From NCBI GenBank assembly GCA_900546575.1, contig URDM01000084.1, positions 1-10,912 of the forward strand: DNA of 10,912 nt, given 5' to 3'. Below, piece after piece: positions 5,427-10,912 of this stretch. Source of the stretch: an uncultured Prevotella sp. Its GTDB lineage: Bacteria; Bacteroidota; Bacteroidia; Bacteroidales; Bacteroidaceae. The notes beneath the pieces are model-generated. The model had not been told where the DNA came from. It saw only the letters and a list, made by a program, of their open reading frames with translations, and did not search any database. Every line of letters starts with the position of its first letter. The stretch's first letter is position 1. The position numbers were made by a program, and so were the translations under genes.

Positions 5427-7544
5427 ATGAACAGAAAACTGATTTTATCGATTGCAGCTGCATCTATGCTGTCGTCGATCGACGCAGTGGCGCAAACGGC
5501 CTATCCGAAGGCTCACAAGGACAACACTGTAGATGTGTACTTCGGCGAGAAAGTGGCTGACCCATACCGCTGGCTCGAGGACGATATGAGCGCTCAGACT
5601 GCCGAATGGGTGGACGCCGAGAATGCCGTGACACGCAAATATCTCGACAATATCCCAATGCGCAAGAACATCCTGAAACGACTTAAGGAAACTGCCAACT
5701 ACGAGAAGATTGGCATTCCGTTCAAGCGCCAAGGCAAATGGTATGTATATCGAAACAACGGACTGCAGAACCAGAGCGTGCTCTACCAGATGGACAGCCC
5801 CACTGCCGACGCAAGCAAGCAGCGCGTATGGCTCGACCCCAACGCTCTCAGCACTGACGGAACCGTTGCTCTGAAGGGTATATACTTCTCGCACAACGGC
5901 AGATATATGGCTTACGTCATCTCGCGAAGCGGATCGGACTGGGAGGAGATATACGTCAAGGACTGCCAGACGGGTCGCGACATCGACGACCATATAGTTT
6001 GGGCTAAGTTCACAGGCGCCACTTGGCTCGGCGACGGATTCTACTACAGCGCCTACGACGCTCCGGAGAAGGGACGAGAGACTTCGGCAAAGAACTCGGT
6101 TCAGAAGATTTACTATCACAAGATTGGCACTCCGCAGAGCGAAGACCAGCTGTTCTTCATGAATCCTACGCAACCTCTGCGCTTCTACAACGTCGATATC
6201 GACCACGACGAAAAGGTTATGACGCTGAACGAAGGGGGTATGGACAACGGCAACAACCTATACGTACGCGACCTGACCAAACCCAACTCGCAGTTCATAC
6301 AGATGTGCTCTGACACCCGATTCAGATACTCTACCGTGGAGACTGTGGGCAAGAAGATGTACATCCTGACCAACGCCGGTGCACCTAAGTATCGTCTGAT
6401 GGTGGCTGATGTTGACCGTCCGGGCTACAACGATTGGAAGGAAGTGGTGCCGGAGGGCGAAAGCGTACTCACCGACGTGACATTTGCTGACGACCGAATG
6501 ATTCTGCAGTACTCCAAGGACAACTGCAACCAGATGTACACTTACACTACCGACGGCAAACGAATAGGCGAAATCAAGCTGCCTACTTTCGGTTCTACTT
6601 CAGCAAGCGGAATGCGCGGACAGAAGGAAGTGTTCTACTCGTTCACTTCATACACAATGCCTAACACCGTCTACTCGTACGACTTAAACACCGACAAGAG
6701 CACCGTTTGGGCTGCACCCAAAATCAATTTCCGCTCTGACGACTACAAGACCGAGATGGTGTTCTACACAAGTAAGGACGGTACTCGTGCTCCGCTCTTC
6801 ATCACATACAAGAAAGGAATGAAGCTCAACGGACGCAATCCGCTGCTGCTCTACGGCTACGGCGGCTTCAACATAACCTATGCTCCATTCTTCCTGGCAA
6901 ATTATATACCGTTCATGGAGCGTGGAGGCATATATGTACATGCCGTATTGCGCGGTGGAGGTGAGTATGGCGAGGACTGGCACGTAGCCGGAACAAAGCT
7001 GCAGAAGCAAAACGTGTTTGACGACTTCATCGCTGCTGCCGAGTATCTAATCAACAACAAGTACACATCGAGCAACCGTCTGGCCATCCAGGGTGGCAGC
7101 AACGGTGGTCTGCTTGTGGGCGCTTGCATGACCCAGCGACCCGACCTCTACCGTGTTTGTCTGCCGGCAGTGGGCGTAATGGATATGTTGCGCTATCATA
7201 AATTCACTATCGGATGGAACTGGGCACCCGATTATGGCACGTCTGACGACTCGAAGGAGATGTTTGAATATCTGCGTGCATACTCGCCGCTGCACACTCT
7301 GAAGCCGGGAGTGAAGTATCCTGCCACACTCGTAAGCACCGCCGACCACGACGACCGCGTTGTTCCAGCACACTCATTCAAGTTTGCAGCACGTTTGCAG
7401 GAATGTCAGGCTGGCTCTGCCCCAACTCTCATCAGCATCGGAAAGGATGCCGGACACGGTGGCGGAAAGCCGCTTGCAAAGCGACTTGAAGAACAGGCTG
7501 ACATCCTGAGCTTCACTCTTTGGAACATGGGAATAAAGAAATAG
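5427..7544 (+). CDS. Secreted prolyl oligopeptidase (S9A family)
   Basis: A 705-residue serine peptidase that cleaves short peptides after proline. Residues 1-22 (MNRKLILSIAAASML, then a segment ending AVAQ) are a signal peptide, so the enzyme probably acts in the periplasm or outside the cell, unlike the cytosolic animal enzyme. The N-terminal hallmark PYRWLEDD follows at about residue 46. A seven-bladed beta-propeller (roughly residues 75-425) gates the active site, and the C-terminal alpha/beta-hydrolase domain carries the triad: Ser558 in GGSNGG, Asp642 in ADHDDRV and His677 in AGHGGG. RGGGEYGEDWH contributes the usual S9A core segment. Length is typical. The leader is A-rich with no Shine-Dalgarno sequence. 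The gene diverges from priA and converges on asnS. Its role is probably peptide nutrition, by analogy with other exported Bacteroidota prolyl peptidases. No frameshift or missing catalytic residue is seen. Confidence 0.96.
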   Translation: MNRKLILSIAAASMLSSIDAVAQTAYPKAHKDNTVDVYFGEKVADPYRWLEDDMSAQTAEWVDAENAVTRKYLDNIPMRKNILKRLKETANYEKIGIPFKRQGKWYVYRNNGLQNQSVLYQMDSPTADASKQRVWLDPNALSTDGTVALKGIYFSHNGRYMAYVISRSGSDWEEIYVKDCQTGRDIDDHIVWAKFTGATWLGDGFYYSAYDAPEKGRETSAKNSVQKIYYHKIGTPQSEDQLFFMNPTQPLRFYNVDIDHDEKVMTLNEGGMDNGNNLYVRDLTKPNSQFIQMCSDTRFRYSTVETVGKKMYILTNAGAPKYRLMVADVDRPGYNDWKEVVPEGESVLTDVTFADDRMILQYSKDNCNQMYTYTTDGKRIGEIKLPTFGSTSASGMRGQKEVFYSFTSYTMPNTVYSYDLNTDKSTVWAAPKINFRSDDYKTEMVFYTSKDGTRAPLFITYKKGMKLNGRNPLLLYGYGGFNITYAPFFLANYIPFMERGGIYVHAVLRGGGEYGEDWHVAGTKLQKQNVFDDFIAAAEYLINNKYTSSNRLAIQGGSNGGLLVGACMTQRPDLYRVCLPAVGVMDMLRYHKFTIGWNWAPDYGTSDDSKEMFEYLRAYSPLHTLKPGVKYPATLVSTADHDDRVVPAHSFKFAARLQECQAGSAPTLISIGKDAGHGGGKPLAKRLEEQADILSFTLWNMGIKK

Positions 7545-7546
7545 AC

Positions 7547-7568
7547 TTCAAGAAAAACTCTTCTTGAA
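7547..7568 (+). terminator. Small hairpin just after the prolyl oligopeptidase stop
   Basis: TTCAAGAA (7547-7554) pairs exactly with TTCTTGAA (7561-7568) across the loop AAACTC. It begins three bases after the stop codon and has no T-run. It may stabilise the 3' end or assist the stronger terminator immediately downstream. Confidence 0.4.
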
Positions 7569-7580
7569 TCAGAACATAAA

Positions 7581-7628
7581 AAAAACAGCATTGCCATACA
7601 TATAATAATGTAGAGCAATGCTGTTTTT
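7581..7628. terminator. Bidirectional intrinsic terminator between convergent genes
   Basis: AAAAACAGCATTGC (7581-7594) is the exact reverse complement of GCAATGCTGTTTTT (7615-7628). TACAT (7597-7601) and ATGTA (7608-7612) extend the stem past a small internal mismatch. T-runs follow the stem on both strands. The position between the prolyl oligopeptidase gene (plus) and asnS (minus) fits one terminator serving both. Confidence 0.85.
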
Positions 7629-7691
7629 ATTTTATTCAAATGAAACTTTTCATTTTATTCAAATGAAACTTTCTATTGCATTCAAATGATA
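7629..7691. repeat. 23-bp tandem repeat, about 2.7 copies
   Basis: The 21-base sequence at 7629-7649 recurs exactly at 7652-7672, giving a 23-bp period. A degenerate, shorter third copy, ATTGCATTCAAATGATA, is at 7675-7691. The shared core is ATTCAAATGA. The array runs from the terminator to within five bases of the asnS stop codon. Function is unknown; slippage duplication in A/T-rich DNA is the simplest explanation. Confidence 0.8.
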
Positions 7692-7695
7692 ATCT

Positions 7696-9123
7696 TTAGA
7701 ACTCAGCGCTCTTCGGTGTACGTGGGAAAGGTATCACGTCGCGGATGTTCTGCATACCTGTTACGAAGAGGATGAGACGCTCGAAGCCGAGACCGAAGCC
7801 TGCGTGAGGGCATGAACCATACTTGCGTGTATCGAGATACCATGTCATATCCTTCATCGGGATGTTACGTTCCTCTATCTCGTTCATCAGTTTCTCGTAG
7901 CTTTCCTCACGTACCGAGCCACCGATAATCTCACCAATCTGCGGGAAGAGTACGTCGGTACCCTGAACAGTAGCGCCGCTCTTGCCACCGAAACCAGACT
8001 CCTCGGCATCTATCTTCATGTAGAATGCCTTGATAGCCTTAGGATAATTGGTCATAATAACGGGCTTCTTGAAGTGCTCTTCAACAAGGAAGCGCTCGTG
8101 TTCAGACGCAAGATCGTCGCCCCACTCGCATGGGAACTCAAACTTCTTGCCGTTCTTGATGGCCTCCTGCAGAATGCGTATGCCCTCAGTGTAGGGCAAA
8201 TGAACGAAGTCGGAGTTCAATACGCTTTGAAGACGCTCGATAAGTCCCTTGTCAATCATCTTGTTGAGGAACTCGAGGTCGTCCTTGCAGTGCTCCAAAG
8301 CCCAACGGATGCAGTACTTGATGAAGTCTTCCTCAAGATCCATAAGACCAGCGAGGTCGAGGAAAGCCACCTCAGGCTCAACCATCCAGAACTCAGCCAA
8401 GTGGCGCGGAGTGTTGGAATTCTCGGCACGGAAAGTCGGACCGAATGTGTAGATGGCTCCAAGAGCAGTGGCACCAAGCTCACCTTCGAGCTGACCAGAC
8501 ACAGTCAGCGATGTCTGCTTGCCGAAGAAGTCGTCGCTATAGTCAATCTTGCCATCCTCAGTCTTCTTCAGATTGTAGAGATTCTTGGTTGTTACCTGGA
8601 ACATCTGGCCTGCACCCTCGCAGTCACTGGCTGTGATGAGCGGTGTATGGAAGTAGAAATAGCCGTGCTCGTGGAAGTATGTGTGGATGGCCATAGCCAT
8701 ATTGTGGCGTATACGCATAACGGCACCGAACGTATTGGTGCGCAGACGCAGGTGGGCGTACTGTCGCATGTACTCAAACGACTGACCCTTCTTCTGCATA
8801 GGATAATCGCTGCCGCAGAGTCCGTATATCTCAAGGCTCTCACACTGTATCTCTGAGCTCTGGCCCTTGCCCTGACTCTCTACGAGTGTACCTACGGCGC
8901 TGATGCAAGCACCAGTAGTTATCTGCTTGAGTTGCTCTGCATCGAACTTTGCTGGGTCAACAACAATCTGTATGTTCTTGATTGTGGAACCGTCGTTGAG
9001 TGCTATGAAGTCGACAGCCTTTGAGCTGCGGTGGGTGCGAACCCATCCCTTCACGTTGACGGTAGCGCCAAAGTCGGTGCGCTGGAGAGCGTCAACAATC
9101 TTTGTTCTCTTTATTGTTTCCAT
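7696..9123 (-). CDS. asnS: Asparaginyl-tRNA synthetase
   Basis: A 475-residue class IIb synthetase that charges tRNA-Asn with asparagine in the cytoplasm. Residues about 15-105 are the OB-fold anticodon-binding domain (VNVKGWVRTHRSSK). The catalytic domain shows motif 2, FRAENSNTPRHLAEFWM with Arg232, and motif 3, GFGLGFERL with Arg449. The phrase GEIIGGSVREE and the ending PFPRTPKSAEF are those of AsnRS rather than AspRS. Presence of asnS implies direct charging rather than sole reliance on the transamidation route. The start is the only sensible Met: it opens the conserved N-terminus ETIKRTKIVDAL. The pseudouridine synthase gene lies 140 bp upstream on the same strand. No perfect TAnnTTTG motif is seen in that gap, so co-transcription is possible, though a large inverted repeat separates them. 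The leader is very A/T-rich without a Shine-Dalgarno sequence. Confidence 0.97.
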   Translation of the reverse strand: METIKRTKIVDALQRTDFGATVNVKGWVRTHRSSKAVDFIALNDGSTIKNIQIVVDPAKFDAEQLKQITTGACISAVGTLVESQGKGQSSEIQCESLEIYGLCGSDYPMQKKGQSFEYMRQYAHLRLRTNTFGAVMRIRHNMAMAIHTYFHEHGYFYFHTPLITASDCEGAGQMFQVTTKNLYNLKKTEDGKIDYSDDFFGKQTSLTVSGQLEGELGATALGAIYTFGPTFRAENSNTPRHLAEFWMVEPEVAFLDLAGLMDLEEDFIKYCIRWALEHCKDDLEFLNKMIDKGLIERLQSVLNSDFVHLPYTEGIRILQEAIKNGKKFEFPCEWGDDLASEHERFLVEEHFKKPVIMTNYPKAIKAFYMKIDAEESGFGGKSGATVQGTDVLFPQIGEIIGGSVREESYEKLMNEIEERNIPMKDMTWYLDTRKYGSCPHAGFGLGFERLILFVTGMQNIRDVIPFPRTPKSAEF

Positions 9124-9167
9124 TATTTAATTTATTAATATTCAGTGTTTAATGTTTAATCAATAAA

Positions 9168-9255
9168 GAGTAATGCTTAATGTTGCATTGCCACATATCT
9201 ATATATGTAGCATTACACATATAGATATGTACAACAAAAACATTAAACATTACTC
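9168..9255. repeat. Large imperfect inverted repeat between asnS and the pseudouridine synthase gene
   Basis: The 17-base arms 9168-9184 and 9239-9255 are complementary at 16 positions. Inside, ACATATCTATATATGT (9193-9208) can pair with ACATATAGATATGT (9218-9231) with a two-base bulge. On the minus strand the structure starts 8 bases after the pseudouridine synthase stop and ends 44 bases before the asnS ATG. It could be a terminator for the first gene (the U-tract is poor), an mRNA processing or attenuation structure in an asnS leader, or a small palindromic repeat element. Confidence 0.65.
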
Positions 9256-9263
9256 ATCAAACA

Positions 9264-10025
9264 TTATTCGAACGCTCCCATGCGCAGCATCTCCACTTCC
9301 TTCTCAGTGAGGAAGCGCCAGTCGCCACGACGGAGATTCTTCTTTGTAAGTCCTGCAAACTGTACGCGGTCGAGCTTCACTACACGATAGCCGAGGTGCT
9401 CGAAGATACGGCGAACGATACGGTTCTTGCCGCTGTGGATCTCGATGCCAACCTGGCTCTTGTCTGTATCGCTTGCATACTCGATTGCGTCTGCATGCAC
9501 CTCGCCGTCCTCAAGCTCTATGCCGTCAGCTATCTGCTGCAGGTCGTGAGCTGTAACGTTCTTGTCGAGGTAAACATGGTAGACCTTCTTCTTTAGGAAC
9601 TTAGGATGTGTAAGCTTCGAAGCCAGATCGCCGTCGTTGGTGAGCAGGAGCACACCGGTGGTGTTGCGGTCGAGACGTCCTACCGGGTAGATACGCTCGG
9701 GGCATACGTTCTTAACCAAATCCATAACTGTCTTGCGCTGCTGAGGATCGTCGCTTGTTGTCACGCAGTCCTTCGGCTTGTTGAGCAGCACGTACACTTT
9801 CTTCTCAAGATTTACCGGCTGATCGTGGAATTTGATTTCGTCGGTGCGCTTTATCTTTGTTCCGAGTTCGGTAACTACTTCTCCGTTTACCGACACAACG
9901 CCTGCCTGGATGAACTCATCAGCCTCACGGCGCGAGCAAATACCGGCGTTGGCAAGGAACTTGTTGAGACGTATCGGTTCGTTGGGATCGATGTTCTCCT
10001 CCTTATACTCGATACGCTTCTTCAT
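9264..10025 (-). CDS. rRNA pseudouridine synthase, RsuA/RluB/E/F family
   Basis: From the ATG at 10025 this encodes 253 residues. Residues about 18-65 are an S4 RNA-binding domain (IRLNKFLANAGICSRREAD). The catalytic domain contains GRLDRNTTG with the nucleophile Asp119, then LLLTNDGDL and the late family motif GKNRIVRRIFEHLGYRV. These motifs place it in the RsuA/RluB/RluE/RluF family, which isomerises uridine in rRNA; RluB-like (23S rRNA) is my preference, but the exact target cannot be read from the sequence. The start is doubtful. The same frame is open upstream to a stop at 10281-10283 and encodes a Gly-Tyr-Gln-rich tail merging smoothly into SADYDPNAKYS before this Met, as I recall for Prevotella homologues. 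No in-frame ATG, GTG or TTG exists there. The ATG at 10025 may therefore be internal to a longer protein. asnS lies downstream on the same strand. Confidence 0.93.
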   Translation of the reverse strand: MKKRIEYKEENIDPNEPIRLNKFLANAGICSRREADEFIQAGVVSVNGEVVTELGTKIKRTDEIKFHDQPVNLEKKVYVLLNKPKDCVTTSDDPQQRKTVMDLVKNVCPERIYPVGRLDRNTTGVLLLTNDGDLASKLTHPKFLKKKVYHVYLDKNVTAHDLQQIADGIELEDGEVHADAIEYASDTDKSQVGIEIHSGKNRIVRRIFEHLGYRVVKLDRVQFAGLTKKNLRRGDWRFLTEKEVEMLRMGAFE

Positions 10026-10199
10026 GCTATACTTAGCATTGGGATCATAATCGGCCGAACGCTGACGATAGCCGCCCTGCTGATAGCCGCCACGCTGCTG
10101 ATAACCGCTGCGCTGCTGGTATCCGCCCTGCTGATAGCCGCCACGCTGCTGATAGCCGCCCTGGCGCTGATAGCCACCCTGACGAGGCTGATAGACACC
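10026..10199 (-). other. In-frame Gly/Tyr/Gln-rich N-terminal extension of the pseudouridine synthase
   Basis: In the frame of the synthase, this stretch encodes about eight units of the form G-G-Y-Q-Q with R or G spacers (also GVYQPRQ, GGYQRQ, SGYQQR), followed by SADYDPNAKYS. The units are 15-18 bp, so the DNA is also an imperfect tandem repeat. Low-complexity RNA-binding-like tails of this kind precede the S4 domain in Prevotella homologues, as I recall. The frame stays open to 10280 but becomes A/T-rich and hydrophobic above about 10205, and there is no standard start codon. It is probably translated, but how translation begins is unclear. Confidence 0.7.
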
Positions 10200-10280
10200 C
10201 TGATGATAGAATAACAGAAGATTCTGGTAGCCAACCAGAAAAATATAAAAAGAAAGAATAAAATGTTTTTCCTCATACTG

Positions 10281-10508
10281 TTACATACAACATATTGCGT
10301 ATTGAAAGTTTGTACAAATTAAAATACAACAATAAATATGTATGTAATACACAACTATACAACATATAGAATCAAATGAACTAAAGAAAATAAAGGACGT
10401 ACACACCTATATTATCTAAAAATGCAAGGAAAGTGTTTAAAAGTACAAAGAAAAGAGTAGGAAATGCAGCTATCTTTGCGAAGTCAACAACAAAAAAACA
10501 CAGAATTT
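10281..10508. other. A/T-rich divergent intergenic region
   Basis: Between the open frame of the pseudouridine synthase (stop at 10281-10283 on the minus strand) and the esterase ATG I see no gene and no strong inverted repeat. It must hold the promoters of both genes. Only the plus-strand one, at 10471-10478, matches the -7 consensus fully. A near match on the minus strand (TTAATTTG, 10322-10315) is too weak to call. Confidence 0.6.
10471..10478 (+). promoter_or_regulatory. Putative esterase promoter, -7 motif
   Basis: TATCTTTG fully matches TAnnTTTG and lies 30 bp upstream of the esterase ATG, leaving a short A-rich leader. No clear -33 TTTG is seen at the usual spacing. Confidence 0.55.
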
Positions 10509-10912
10509 ATGAACAGAATTTTCACTTTTCTATTACTTCAATCCGTGTGTTTAGGAGCTCTCCTGGCACAACCTAACCGCCGTACACAAGATGAATCTAC
10601 ACTGCCCGGCAAACGTAGTGAGCTCAATGTCCGCAATGCCACGTACCCACGCCTTTTACCCGGCAACCGTATAGAATTCAAAATAAAAGCGCCTGACGCC
10701 CAAAAAGTACAAATCGATTTAGGTCGTAAATACGACCTCGTACGCAATACTAATGGCGAATGGAGTTGTATTACCGACTCGCTTACACAAGGTTTTCACT
10801 ACTATTTTCTCATTATTAACGGAGTATCCGTTGCCGATCCTGCCAGCGAATCTTTCTACGGATGTAGTATGATGGCAAGTGGCGTGGAAATACCTTACCC
10901 GGATGGTGATAC
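10509..10912 (+). CDS. Secreted CE1-like esterase, N-terminal fragment
   Basis: The frame opens at the ATG and runs off the right edge after 134 codons. Residues 1-20 (MNRIFTFLLLQ, then SVCLGALLA) form a signal peptide. Cys14 does not sit in a good lipobox, so a soluble exported protein is likelier than a lipoprotein. The following part, with NATYPRLLPGNRIEFKIKAPDA, then KVQIDLGRKYDLV and GFHYYFLIINGVSVADPASESFYG, resembles the N-terminal E-set (CBM48-like) immunoglobulin-fold domain that precedes the alpha/beta-hydrolase domain in Bacteroidota feruloyl/acetylxylan esterases of the CE1/PF00756 type. Such enzymes remove ester decorations from plant xylan. The catalytic domain with its GxSxG is beyond the window, so substrate and activity are inferred. 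The start is supported by the signal peptide and the -7 motif just upstream. Confidence 0.82.
   Translation, partial: MNRIFTFLLLQSVCLGALLAQPNRRTQDESTLPGKRSELNVRNATYPRLLPGNRIEFKIKAPDAQKVQIDLGRKYDLVRNTNGEWSCITDSLTQGFHYYFLIINGVSVADPASESFYGCSMMASGVEIPYPDGD

Noticed and set aside
5445..6206. 253-codon open frame antisense to the prolyl oligopeptidase gene
   Set aside because: Fully covered by a gene with complete family motifs, and no protein pattern in the antisense translation.
8074..8856. 260-codon open frame antisense to asnS
   Set aside because: A shadow of asnS with no family resemblance.
9124..9263. T-box or other known riboswitch ahead of asnS
   Set aside because: No T-box sequence or specifier-loop arrangement is visible, and the inverted repeat alone does not match a known riboswitch.
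9606..10214. 202-codon open frame antisense to the pseudouridine synthase, with an alanine/leucine/isoleucine repeat
   Set aside because: The hydrophobic repeat is only the antisense reading of the GGYQQ-coding repeat.

Overview
The window is a stretch of chromosome from a member of the Bacteroidota, most likely Prevotella or a close relative. Three things point there. Protein sequences and lengths fit that group. Genes start after A/T-rich leaders with no Shine-Dalgarno sequence. Several genes are preceded by the Bacteroidota -7 promoter motif TAnnTTTG. No rRNA, tRNA, insertion sequence, phage gene or CRISPR array is visible. Gene content is mostly ordinary housekeeping plus secreted hydrolases; the unusual material lies in the intergenic DNA and at the 5' end of the pseudouridine synthase gene.

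Layout, left to right. (1) 1-130, minus: the first 43 codons of a PF09820-type 'AAA-ATPase-like' protein, running off the left edge. (2) 131-809: about 680 bp without a gene but rich in structure: overlapping inverted repeats, a 22-bp tandem repeat, an orphan hairpin with a perfect 25-bp stem, a G/C-rich palindrome, and the terminator of the next gene. (3) 810-2840, minus: a secreted M13 (neprilysin/PepO-like) zinc endopeptidase. (4) 3007-5295, minus: priA, the replication-restart helicase. (5) 5427-7544, plus: a secreted prolyl oligopeptidase (S9A), divergent from priA with a -7 motif for each direction in the 131-bp gap. (6) 7545-7695: convergent gap with hairpins and a 23-bp tandem repeat. 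(7) 7696-9123, minus: asnS, preceded on the same strand by (8) 9264-10025, minus: an RsuA/RluB-type rRNA pseudouridine synthase, with a large imperfect inverted repeat between them. (9) 10509-10912, plus: the N-terminal 134 codons of a secreted CE1-like esterase, running off the right edge.

Functionally, the two exported peptidases and the exported esterase suit an organism that degrades peptides and plant polysaccharide outside the cytoplasm. priA, asnS and the pseudouridine synthase serve replication restart and translation. The genes look like independent or at most two-gene units; no operon-encoded new system is apparent.

The best leads are two. One is the orphan hairpin at 426-483, whose loop is complementary to a segment just upstream. 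The other is the Gly-Tyr-Gln repeat reading frame in front of the pseudouridine synthase ATG: it is clearly coding-like but has no usual start codon.
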